The notes under the pieces: model-generated
Databases searched by the model: none
What the model was told of the DNA's origin: nothing
The model's input: only the letters and a program-made list of their open reading frames with translations
Translations under genes and position numbers: made by a program
In this document: one piece after another, positions 26,841-33,417 of the stretch
How positions within the stretch are numbered: position 1 is the stretch's first letter
Layout of the letters: each line of letters starts with the position of its first letter
Assembly: GCF_002608075.1 (NCBI RefSeq)
Contig: NZ_LAHA01000012.1
Location: forward strand, 1 to 64,000
DNA length: 64,000 nt
Direction: 5' to 3'
Source of the DNA: Nostoc linckia z4
Lineage (GTDB): Bacteria; Cyanobacteriota; Cyanobacteriia; Cyanobacteriales; Nostocaceae

Positions 26841-27174
26841 AAATCTCCTCCATTCGTCTGCAAATTTTCTCTACAGCTGATTCGTATTGGTAGCGTTTTA
26901 CGAGTTTCCTGAACTCAAATAAAACTTCCAAAGTAGTTCGATTAAAACCCTCGTCCTGCGGCTCGAAAGTAAAGCCTTTTGGCTTAATTCCCATTACCAC
27001 AAGACAAGATAAATCCCTTTTTAAAGTGCTTAACGACTTACCGTAAAAACGTTCGCAAGCAGCTTTTCTGGTCAGATGATCTACTTCTGGTGGCAGTACG
27101 TCGTCTAATTTTTTATCCGACCATTCATAAAGATAAATGTCTTGCCAACAGCGATAAGTCCACGATTGGGTCAT
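26815..27174 (-). CDS. Hypothetical protein, first gene of the ATPase operon
   Basis: 119 residues (MTQSWTYRCWQDIYLYEWSDKKLDDVLPPEVDHLTRKAACERFYGKSLSTLKRDLSCLVVMG...). The segment TRKAACERFYGKSLSTLKRDL (about 35-55) could be a helix-turn-helix. The C-terminal part is a charged coil. It starts the leftward operon, just after a pair of 10-bp direct repeats. Confidence 0.6.
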   Translation of the reverse strand: MTQSWTYRCWQDIYLYEWSDKKLDDVLPPEVDHLTRKAACERFYGKSLSTLKRDLSCLVVMGIKPKGFTFEPQDEGFNRTTLEVLFEFRKLVKRYQYESAVEKICRRMEEIYELQKCQK

Positions 27175-27182
27175 GGTCTTGG

Positions 27183-27212
27183 TTCACAATTAGCTCACGA
27201 AAAGCTCACGAA
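27183..27212 (-). promoter_or_regulatory. Direct repeat upstream of the ATPase operon
   Basis: AGCTCACGAA occurs at 27192-27201 and 27203-27212 (11-bp spacing), just upstream of the operon start. It is a likely operator. The protein that binds it is not known. Confidence 0.5.
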
Positions 27213-27219
27213 TTAATAT

Positions 27220-27242
27220 TAAAAAAACCCGCATATAGCGGG
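27220..27242 (-). terminator. Terminator of the HTH repressor gene
   Basis: On the minus strand, stem CCCGCTATATGCGGG followed by TTTTTTT. It separates the HTH gene from the ATPase operon. Confidence 0.85.
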
Positions 27243-27280
27243 CAACAGTCAAATCTGTATTACTTACAGCTAATGCTTAT

Positions 27281-27580
27281 TTATTCGTCGACTTCTGTAG
27301 CTAATACAAGTTTCCTGAATGTACTGTTTTCTTGTAATCTTGCTGCAAGGTCGGCAATTTGTCTTTGTGTTTGCCTGGATGGCTGCGCTCTGTTCCCCAT
27401 CCAGTTATCCACAGCATAGACAGTTACCCCTAACCAATTCGCTAACTCGTTATAAGTAAGGGGAAATTGACTCAAAAATTCCCTTGGGTGCATCAAAGGG
27501 AGAGGGACTGCACCGTAGATGCCTCTAGGCTTGGTACGACGGCATAGGGGCGTTTCAACATCTTGAATTTGTGCAATCAT
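27281..27580 (-). CDS. Helix-turn-helix regulator (candidate prophage repressor)
   Basis: 99 residues. HTH at about 39-79: FPLTYNELANWLGVTVYAVDNWMGNRAQPSRQTQRQIADLA, an XRE-like arrangement (helix, turn GVT, recognition helix). It is divergent from an Arc-like gene, with paired operators between them. The layout is like a cI/cro switch, though this protein has no obvious peptidase (LexA-like) domain and may be the Cro or the repressor side. Confidence 0.7.
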   Translation of the reverse strand: MIAQIQDVETPLCRRTKPRGIYGAVPLPLMHPREFLSQFPLTYNELANWLGVTVYAVDNWMGNRAQPSRQTQRQIADLAARLQENSTFRKLVLATEVDE

Positions 27581-27674
27581 TAATTTGCCTCCAGCTAATT
27601 GGGGGAACTGCCTTCGGGTGGGAAGCGATCGCGTCTGGCTAAAGGGCGATCGCTTTTATGTTGGTCTTTCACTT

Positions 27675-27742
27675 TATAATACCTCTTAGTTACCCCTTAG
27701 ATGGGGCTAAAACAAAAAAGCCGCGACTAAGGGGTAACTAAG
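27675..27742. promoter_or_regulatory. Divergent switch: -10 box and inverted pair of operators
   Basis: CTTAGTTACCCCTTAG at 27685-27700 is the exact reverse complement of CTAAGGGGTAACTAAG at 27727-27742. A perfect TATAAT (27675-27680) lies directly before the first one, so the rightward start site would fall inside the operator. No clear -35 box. Bound protein(s) would control transcription in both directions. Confidence 0.8.
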
Positions 27743-27760
27743 ACGTTGCGAAGAGGCAAA

Positions 27761-28018
27761 ATGATGGAGACGGCAGAAGTTTATGAAGTGGAAGAGATGC
27801 CAAAGACAAATGCGCCGAAGATGATAAAAATAGACTTTTCAGTGCCTGAAAGTTTGCTTGAAGATGCACTGGAACTAGCCAAAGCAGAAGGATGGAATCC
27901 ATCGGAATTGCATCGTGTTTTTTGGGAAAAGGGGTTTGCAGTCCACGCTGAAGGCAGTAACAAACGCTTAGTTAATAGGCAGCTACGTAAAAAACAGGTC
28001 AACAAAACTGATGAGTGA
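27761..28018 (+). CDS. Arc/RHH-like regulator
   Basis: 85 residues from ATG 27761, with AGAGG 5 bp upstream. MIKIDFSVPESLLEDALELAKAEGWNPSELHRVFWEKGFAVHAEGSNK (about 20-67) fits a ribbon-helix-helix fold: strand, helix, turn with NPSE, helix. The basic tail (RLVNRQLRKKQVNK) may contact DNA. It faces the HTH gene across the operator pair and is followed by palindrome copy 2. Confidence 0.65.
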   Translation: MMETAEVYEVEEMPKTNAPKMIKIDFSVPESLLEDALELAKAEGWNPSELHRVFWEKGFAVHAEGSNKRLVNRQLRKKQVNKTDE

Positions 28019-28029
28019 TTACTGATTCC

Positions 28030-28052
28030 TATCTGGCGGATTCCGCCAGATA
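28030..28052. repeat. 25-bp palindrome, copy 2
   Basis: TATCTGGCGGA, central T, and the complementary arm; the outermost base pair of the full 25-mer is lost. It lies 12 bp after the Arc-like gene. Confidence 0.85.
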
Positions 28053-28079
28053 AACAATTCATACATTTATCCACAAATC

Positions 28080-28409
28080 ATGAATCGCACTGAACTTCGC
28101 CAGAGACTTCAGCTTTTTCGCTCCCAAGGCTATTCCCTTCTCACGCCGCTCATCGCGCCTGAGTACAAGCTTAGGTGGGAATTTGAGCGATTGCAGGGCA
28201 TCTCCACACGCGATCAATTAATAAAGCGTGGCTTTAGCAGACTTATCGCCATCTCTGAAGAGGGAGAAGAGAGAATATTTGAACTTAACGGAACATCTAG
28301 GAGATCCCCTAGATTACTGGAGGCTCATGGCGATCGCCTCATTGAATTCCTGCAAGATCCAATCTGGATAGGAAGCCTCGACTTCAGGGGATACATTTCC
28401 TTCGATTGA
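28080..28409 (+). CDS. Hypothetical protein
   Basis: 109 residues (MNRTELRQRLQLFRSQGYSLLTPLIAPEYKLRWEFERLQGISTRDQLIKRGFSRLIAISEEGEERIFEL...). Basic N-terminal helix, mixed alpha/beta after. No family recognised. It lies between the Arc-like gene and the sigma factor on the same strand and may be co-transcribed. Confidence 0.6.
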   Translation: MNRTELRQRLQLFRSQGYSLLTPLIAPEYKLRWEFERLQGISTRDQLIKRGFSRLIAISEEGEERIFELNGTSRRSPRLLEAHGDRLIEFLQDPIWIGSLDFRGYISFD

Positions 28410-28545
28410 TGCGATTGATGGATGAGCGCCACCAGTATTTTCTCTAACAAAAGAGAATTTAAAGATATTGTGTTGTCAGTATTGTTACTCTTTGTATTGT
28501 CTTAATCATTGCGCCACAAAAGTTTTATCGGCTGGGAGATAGGCA

Positions 28546-29388
28546 ATGAAAGAGATATTTACGCTGTATAATCAAACACGCAGCCTCACGCTGCGGAACC
28601 ATTTAGTCGAACTGAATATTGGGCTAGCCAGAAAAGTCGCTCACAACATGGTGGATAACTGCACCGAAAGCTACAAAGACTTACTGGGGCTGGCGACGCT
28701 GGGACTAATCAAGGCAGTGGAGCGTTACAATCCAGAGCAAAAATACTTCACTTCATTTGCCCTGCCCTACATCAAAGGCGAGATTTTGCACTTCCTCCGC
28801 GACAAAGCTTCCCCCATTCGCATTTCTAGGGGGCTGCATGAGATGAGTGGCAAGATCAAAAAGACGCGATCGCATTTGTCCGCTCAATTAGGTCATCGTC
28901 CTAGCGATGCTGAAGTGGCCCTTTTCTTGGGTGTTAGTAAGTCGCAAATCGACGAAGCTCTGGGAGCTTCACACAATCAAAAGTACATCTGGAGTCTCGA
29001 TTCCAGATTGGATGACACAGACGATCTGACTTTGGGTGATACTCTAGTCGGGCAAGATTCGCCCCAAGACAGAACTGACGAGATATTAGGGAAGCTGAGA
29101 AGGGCGATCGCATCCCTGAAGAACCCGGCAATCGATCTCGTTTACCTTCAAGGTAAACACCCACGCCAAGCAGCCAGAATATTGCACACCTGCGAAGCCA
29201 AAATAAATGCCCTGTTGTGGCAGGGCATAGAAGAATTATCGAGCTTGGAAATTTGTGATTTGTCTGAGGCTGTGCAGATTGCTGCTGAATCTGAAGGACT
29301 GGAAAGTTTTGAATCATCAGCCGGATATCTGCTACCTAATGGGATGGCTTTTTTACATGATTGGCTTTACGGTCAGCTTGCTGCTTAG
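28546..29388 (+). CDS. Sigma-70 family factor (group 3/SigF-like) with reduced region 4
   Basis: 280 residues. Region 2 is clear (NHLVELNIGLARKVAHNMVDNCTESYKDLLGLATLGLIKAVERYNPEQKYFTSFALPYIKGEILHFLRDKASPIRISRG, about 18-96). Region 3 follows (HEMSGKIKKTRSHLSAQLGHRPSDAEVALFLGVSKSQIDEAL, about 98-140). Region 4 should carry an HTH binding the -35 box; here only VYLQGKHPRQAARILHTCEAKINALLWQGIEEL remains, weakly alike. About 50 extra residues follow. It probably redirects host RNA polymerase to prophage promoters with an altered or absent -35 element. Confidence 0.85.
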   Translation: MKEIFTLYNQTRSLTLRNHLVELNIGLARKVAHNMVDNCTESYKDLLGLATLGLIKAVERYNPEQKYFTSFALPYIKGEILHFLRDKASPIRISRGLHEMSGKIKKTRSHLSAQLGHRPSDAEVALFLGVSKSQIDEALGASHNQKYIWSLDSRLDDTDDLTLGDTLVGQDSPQDRTDEILGKLRRAIASLKNPAIDLVYLQGKHPRQAARILHTCEAKINALLWQGIEELSSLEICDLSEAVQIAAESEGLESFESSAGYLLPNGMAFLHDWLYGQLAA

Positions 29389-29444
29389 CAACGGCAACGG
29401 CGAGAAGGAGGTGGGGGAGTTTCATGGAGTCAGGGTATGGGGAA

Positions 29445-30065
29445 CTAGGCTAGATTTCCCGATTGCTGAGTACTGAGAATTACGCAAGCCTTTAGATTGT
29501 GATTGGAGTTTGACAGTTCGCCTCGAATCCTCTCTTCTAGAGATCCTAGCCAGTCCATCCGATTCATTTGCGACTGCCAAGCCATGTCTGGCGTTTTCGC
29601 GGAATGGACTACTTGAAGACTTCGTAGTGCCACGCCCCGGACAGCACGCTTTGGCGCGAGATCTCTAAGCGAGAAGTTTTGGCAAAATCCCTGTAAATCC
29701 ACATCCCAGATACCAACAGGACGATTGCTGCCATCATGCCCAAGCCGGAAAATCGCAAAGCGGTGCGTAGCAGGATTAGACGGATAATCAAAATGTCCCA
29801 ACCTGACAACGGTTCCATCGAATTCCCCAACCAGTTCTGAAAATAACTCTGGGAGATAATCAAGTGTGATGAGGAAGTCGCATTCGTCGGCGTAGCGTGA
29901 GGTGATTCTGTAGGTGGCAATTCCGCCTGGAGTGCTACGCTCAAGGCGCAGGACAACAGTGAAGTTTCTATCCCATCGCATGAGAACTCGCGGGGAAGCG
30001 CGGCGACGCTTTTTCTTTGGACGGAATAATTCTGCAATCCATCGCTGTAATCTTTGGAGCCACAT
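29445..30065 (-). CDS. Hypothetical protein with basic N-terminus
   Basis: About 206 residues from ATG 30065 (MWLQRLQRWIAELFRPKKKRRRASPRVLM). The amphipathic helix plus the KKKRRR run suggests binding to membrane or nucleic acid. The rest is beta-rich (NFTVVLRLERSTPGGIATYRITSRYADECDFLITLDYLP). A competing frame (29609-30073) starts at the TAATG junction but lacks any family features. Downstream partner of the membrane protein gene at 30073-30393. Confidence 0.65.
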   Translation of the reverse strand: MWLQRLQRWIAELFRPKKKRRRASPRVLMRWDRNFTVVLRLERSTPGGIATYRITSRYADECDFLITLDYLPELFSELVGEFDGTVVRLGHFDYPSNPATHRFAIFRLGHDGSNRPVGIWDVDLQGFCQNFSLRDLAPKRAVRGVALRSLQVVHSAKTPDMAWQSQMNRMDWLGSLEERIRGELSNSNHNLKACVILSTQQSGNLA

Positions 30066-30072
30066 CCCCACA

Positions 30073-30393
30073 TTACTCGCGCTCCTTATCTTTGAAAAGT
30101 TTGGATTGGAGGAGCCTTTGCTCCAACTTTTCGCTGCTCAAAAAATGTCCCAAAGCCAAGGCGATCGCGTCTGTGGGAAGCCCCAGGATTGCGGCAATTA
30201 GTGCTACACAAGGGTAAAAAATTGCGCCATTTAGTTCGCGGGTGGCGATGTCAAATTTCTCGAAACCAGAATTATTAAATTTCAAGGAAATATTTAGAGA
30301 TTGGCCTACAAGCAGCCCGGTCAACACAGCGGCAAAGAGGTAGGAATAGCCCTTGCCAAGGCGAGAATTTTTTGGGGTTGGAGGGGAAGTCAT
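30073..30393 (-). CDS. Two-span membrane protein
   Basis: 106 residues with spans YLFAAVLTGLLVGQSLNISL (about 18-37) and AIFYPCVALIAAILGLPTDAIAL (about 57-79) and a charged tail (SEKLEQRLLQSKLFKDKERE). Size and topology would suit a holin, but the position among early genes does not. No family recognised. Confidence 0.6.
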   Translation of the reverse strand: MTSPPTPKNSRLGKGYSYLFAAVLTGLLVGQSLNISLKFNNSGFEKFDIATRELNGAIFYPCVALIAAILGLPTDAIALALGHFLSSEKLEQRLLQSKLFKDKERE

Positions 30394-30438
30394 GATGGCG
30401 AGGGCTGCACTACTTCGCTAGGGTTCCCTCAAAAACAA

Positions 30439-30462
30439 AACGCCACTCTGGTAAGCGGCGTT
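30439..30462 (-). terminator. Hairpin upstream of the membrane protein gene
   Basis: Stem AACGCCAC / GCGGCGTT. On the minus strand it is followed by TTGTTTTTG, like a weak terminator. It may stop leftward transcription or act as an attenuator for 30393-29445. Confidence 0.4.
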
Positions 30463-30558
30463 CAACCTATGAGTGTTGGATTTTGCTAGCGATAGCGGTC
30501 AGAGGAACTTGTCGCCGCGTATTATAGCTGCAAATTATAGCCCCACTTTTAATTATTT

Positions 30559-30594
30559 GCCCATTCAACATAACTGCACTTATGTTGAATGGGC
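30559..30594. promoter_or_regulatory. dif-like site: perfect 15-bp arms with 6-bp spacer
   Basis: GCCCATTCAACATAA, spacer CTGCAC, then the exact complementary arm TTATGTTGAATGGGC. Arm and spacer lengths fit a Xer-type crossover site. The right arm TTATGTTGAAT differs by one base from the bacterial XerD arm TTATGTTAAAT, and CATAA at the left arm end also matches dif. It lies 62 bp before the recombinase gene. It could instead be an operator. Confidence 0.7.
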
Positions 30595-30655
30595 GCAAAA
30601 TCAAGGGTTTCACGTCCGGGAAATCTCAAAGGAGTAGCCTCAGTTTTACAATCCT

Positions 30656-31507
30656 TTGGGAAAACTCACTCCTCTAAATCCCGATCAAACTCTCGTCGAA
30701 ATGTGGTTGCACAACCGCCCGGACTCCACCCAAGAAGCTTATCGGCGGGATGTGGATAATTTTTTTGGGTTTGTAGCCAAATCCTTACAGCAAGTCTCTT
30801 TGGAGGAATTGCAGGCTTACAGTACTTCTCTTGACGAACAAGATTTAAAGCCAGCGACCATCCGCCGCAAGCTCAACGCCATTAAATCGCTGTTTACCTT
30901 CGCCACCAAGCTCAACTACACCCGCTTCAATGTTGCCGCCGCGCTTCGCATCCCGAAGGGCAATCGTCTGTTATCTGGCAGAATACTCAAGCAAATTGAG
31001 GTACTCAAATTAATCAATCACCCAGAATTATCGGCACGCGATCGCGCCCTGCTCAAGCTGCTTTACGCCACCGGAATGCGGGTCAGCGAAGTCTGTAATT
31101 TGAAGTGGCAGGACTTCACAGAGCGCGATTCTGGAGAAGTGCAAGTTTCAATTGTGGGTAAAGGCGATAAGCAGCGGGTGGTCTTAGTGCCGCTATCGGT
31201 TTGGATGGAGGTGGAGGCACTAAGAGATAATTCTTCAGACGATAGGCCAGTGTTCTTGTCAGTCAGGGGCAAGGCTCTAGACCGCACGATGGTGCATTTG
31301 ATTATTAAAGAAGCTGCGGCATCAGCCAATCTCGACCCTAAAATCAGCTGCCATTGGCTGCGGCACGCGCACGCACAACATTCCTTGACAAAAGGAGCGC
31401 CCATTCATTTGGTGCGGGATACTTTGGGACATAGCAACATTAGCGTGACAAATGTGTATTTAGAAAGTAATCCAGAGGACTCCAGTAGCAAGTATTTGGG
31501 GCTTTAG
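30656..31507 (+). CDS. Tyrosine recombinase/integrase (XerC/D-like)
   Basis: 283 residues from a TTG start; AAGGAG lies 20 bp upstream, too far for a standard site, so the true start is uncertain. SAM-like N-terminal DNA-binding domain (about 10-95: STQEAYRRDVDNFFGFV...). The catalytic domain has Arg in YATGMRVSEVCNLKW (near 142), Lys in GKGDKQRVVLVP (near 174), HWLRHAHAQHSL (HxxR near 241-244), LGHSNISVTNVYLE (His near 265, Tyr near 274). All key residues are present. It is likely the prophage integrase or a resolvase acting at the dif-like site just upstream. Confidence 0.9.
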   Translation: MGKLTPLNPDQTLVEMWLHNRPDSTQEAYRRDVDNFFGFVAKSLQQVSLEELQAYSTSLDEQDLKPATIRRKLNAIKSLFTFATKLNYTRFNVAAALRIPKGNRLLSGRILKQIEVLKLINHPELSARDRALLKLLYATGMRVSEVCNLKWQDFTERDSGEVQVSIVGKGDKQRVVLVPLSVWMEVEALRDNSSDDRPVFLSVRGKALDRTMVHLIIKEAAASANLDPKISCHWLRHAHAQHSLTKGAPIHLVRDTLGHSNISVTNVYLESNPEDSSSKYLGL

Positions 31508-32040
31508 ACGTACTCCTTGTCTCCAAACAAACACTTCGTGTACTCTCGTAAATCCTGGGGGCGAACCTTCCACCCTCTGCCCACCTTCTGCGCCCGCAGA
31601 TTTCCTGTAGCGATCGCCTGCCGCAATCTGTACCGCGAGTAGCCAGTAGCTGCTGCTGCTTCCTCTAAATTCCACACCAACTTATTCCACAGCAGCGCCA
31701 ATTTCTGACTAGAAGCAATAACTTCCTGAGTAGAAACAATAGCTTCCAATAGCTCCAGCACCCTTGTCGGTGGTAGTGTTGCTAGACCCCCGTTCGCGTT
31801 AGCGTCTCCGAAGGAGAAGACCTCCGACGGAGCAATTTCGGAATTGTTCGGGGCAACAAAAGACCGATGCACGGGCGTTTGTGAATCTTCCTTAAACGCC
31901 CTCAACTCCTCTTCGTTGTAAACGGCCTGTTTGCCGTTCTTAATTGGTACATAAGCAACACTTATCTTACCTGCCTTTACGTAACTCTCGACCGTGCGCG
32001 TCGAGATACCTAAAAACTCAGCGGCTTCCTTCTTGTTCAC
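31504..32040 (-). CDS. Protein with two excisionase/MerR-type helix-turn-helix domains
   Basis: 178 residues. N-terminal HTH (MNKKEAAEFLGISTRTVESYVKAGKISVAYVP, about 1-32) and C-terminal HTH (WNLEEAAAATGYSRYRLRQAIATGNLRAQKVGRGWKVRPQDL, about 126-167), both of the helix-turn-helix plus wing type seen in excisionases. The linker includes residues coded by a dispersed repeat (FGDANANGG). Convergent with the integrase, sharing the last 4 bp. It may direct excision or control the integrase. TTACGTAA repeats lie upstream. Confidence 0.75.
   Translation of the reverse strand: MNKKEAAEFLGISTRTVESYVKAGKISVAYVPIKNGKQAVYNEEELRAFKEDSQTPVHRSFVAPNNSEIAPSEVFSFGDANANGGLATLPPTRVLELLEAIVSTQEVIASSQKLALLWNKLVWNLEEAAAATGYSRYRLRQAIATGNLRAQKVGRGWKVRPQDLREYTKCLFGDKEYV
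31791..31833. repeat. Dispersed repeat inside the double-HTH gene
   Basis: Sequence around GTTCGCGTTAGCGTCTCCG and GAGAAG, of the same class as 20571-20604. Translated in frame as part of the linker between the two HTH domains. Confidence 0.55.
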
Positions 32041-32128
32041 CCCCGAAGACCCCCGAAGACCATCGAAATAGCATTTTCGAGGGTTGGCGCAACACTGTCA
32101 AGTCGTCATTGGTTGATTTTGAGAAAGA

Positions 32129-32146
32129 TTACGTAATTTTACGTAA
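32129..32146. promoter_or_regulatory. Two TTACGTAA palindromes 10 bp apart
   Basis: TTACGTAA at 32129-32136 and 32139-32146, in the gap between the double-HTH gene and the rightward genes. The spacing suggests an operator for a dimeric HTH protein. Confidence 0.55.
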
Positions 32147-32256
32147 TACAAAAACAGGTGATATTGTATTTTTGCGCTTCTTGTAATGCGTTCGAGGTTG
32201 TTATAAAGATACAATCCTTCATTTCAAAGTAATATTAAATACAGCTTTAAATAAAA

Positions 32257-32481
32257 ATGCGTATAAGTAACGAGTGCCTCGTGAGATTGTCAGAAGATTT
32301 TCCAGCTCTAGATAACGATATTTCGTATGCACTGCGTCTGTTGCAGGAAGTGAGGAAATTTCAGGAAGATTTGAAAACGATACCAGCAAGCGAGCGATCG
32401 CTTAATCTACTGGCGGTTTGTGAAAACTTTGACGAGATCATCAGCGGCGAGTTGAGGAAAGAGCTTGTGCTTGAGATCTAG
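32257..32481 (+). CDS. Small hypothetical protein
   Basis: 74 residues (MRISNECLVRLSEDFPALDNDISYALRLLQEVRKFQEDLKTIPASERSLNLLAVCENFDEII). Helical and acidic. No family recognised. First gene of the rightward series that leads into the terminase genes. Confidence 0.6.
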   Translation: MRISNECLVRLSEDFPALDNDISYALRLLQEVRKFQEDLKTIPASERSLNLLAVCENFDEIISGELRKELVLEI

Positions 32482-32482
32482 A

Positions 32483-32845
32483 ATGTTTGTACCGCAATCA
32501 AAAACGATGAATATGTACTACATTTTGGACGAGGGTGGAAATCCCGTATCGGCAACAGTAGAACAGTGGGGTTGCTGGCTTGAAGATGCTGGCATCCTGA
32601 GGATGGTTGATTTTACTCAGATCGGAGAAATTGAAATATCGACTGCTTTTGTGGGACTAAATTCGCATCCGACCAGCGATCGAAAACCTAAACTCTACGA
32701 GACAGCTATCTCAGGGGGATTGCTGGATGGGCATTCGTGGAAATATTCGACCAAGCAAGAGGCAATAGACGGACATCGGCAGGCTCTAAGAGAGGTCAGA
32801 AAAACTTTTGTAATGAATGACGCGCACCCCGCATTGAACACTTGA
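32483..32845 (+). CDS. Hypothetical protein before terminase
   Basis: 120 residues from ATG 32483, just after the preceding stop; MNMYYILDEGGNPV at 32507 is an alternative start. The core YILDEGGNPVSATVEQWGCWLEDAGILRMVDFTQIGEIEISTAFVGLNS is a strand-rich domain I do not recognise. It ends overlapping the next frame by 4 bp, so translation may be coupled. Confidence 0.6.
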   Translation: MFVPQSKTMNMYYILDEGGNPVSATVEQWGCWLEDAGILRMVDFTQIGEIEISTAFVGLNSHPTSDRKPKLYETAISGGLLDGHSWKYSTKQEAIDGHRQALREVRKTFVMNDAHPALNT

Positions 32846-33417
32846 TTTTTGCGTTAAAAACCAGTGCCGTATTTTACTCGCATAGCCCACCAGTAGGGAA
32901 CTTTAGAAAAATACGGTGCGGTACAAAATGCGGATCTGCGGTGATCGATTCTAAGACTTGGGATAAAGCAAAAAAAGATTACACGACTGGCACGGAGTCG
33001 CTAGCGGCGATCGCCATGAGGTTTGGCATCTCTAAGCGTGCAGTTGAAAAGCGTGCCAGTGATGAAGGTTGGGCAGCTTTGCGCCAAGCACAAAATGGTC
33101 AGCAGCCGAAAAATGCTGTTCGCGCCTCTACCCCTATTCCCTATTCCCCGCCGTCGAATCGCCGCGACCTGCGAGAAATTGATGAAGTAGAAATCATTGA
33201 CTGCGCGATCGCTTCACTCTCGTGTATTTTGGCGGGAGGAGGCGAAGATACTCGTGGTATCGGTGGGATTGCAACTGGCTTATGCCGCCTGATTGAATTG
33301 CGTAACAAGCTGGTACCCAAGACAGCGGCGGATTTGGCTGATATGGCAATGGCATTGGGCATCTCCCCCCAAGATTTTATCCGCGCCTTGAATGACCAAT
33401 GCCAAAAGAAAGCGTAG
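32842..33417 (+). CDS. Terminase small subunit-like DNA-binding protein
   Basis: Up to 191 residues; the first 33 are unconvincing, and a GTG at 32941 (VIDSKTWDKAKKDY) is the likely start. HTH segment YTTGTESLAAIAMRFGISKRAVEKRASDEGW (about 47-77) is typical of small terminases that recognise phage DNA. The C-terminal part (EIIDCAIASLSCILAGGG...LPKTAADLADMAMALGISPQDFI style) is helical for oligomer formation. It overlaps the large terminase by 19 bp, which supports the call. Confidence 0.75.
   Translation: MIFALKTSAVFYSHSPPVGNFRKIRCGTKCGSAVIDSKTWDKAKKDYTTGTESLAAIAMRFGISKRAVEKRASDEGWAALRQAQNGQQPKNAVRASTPIPYSPPSNRRDLREIDEVEIIDCAIASLSCILAGGGEDTRGIGGIATGLCRLIELRNKLVPKTAADLADMAMALGISPQDFIRALNDQCQKKA

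Noticed and set aside
29609-30073. 154-codon frame starting at a TAATG junction
   Set aside because: It overlaps the 206-residue gene at 29445-30065, which reads as a more regular protein. Kept only as an alternative.
31944-32186. 80-codon rightward frame
   Set aside because: Mostly antisense of the double-HTH gene. Only its last 27 residues lie outside, and no start fits them.
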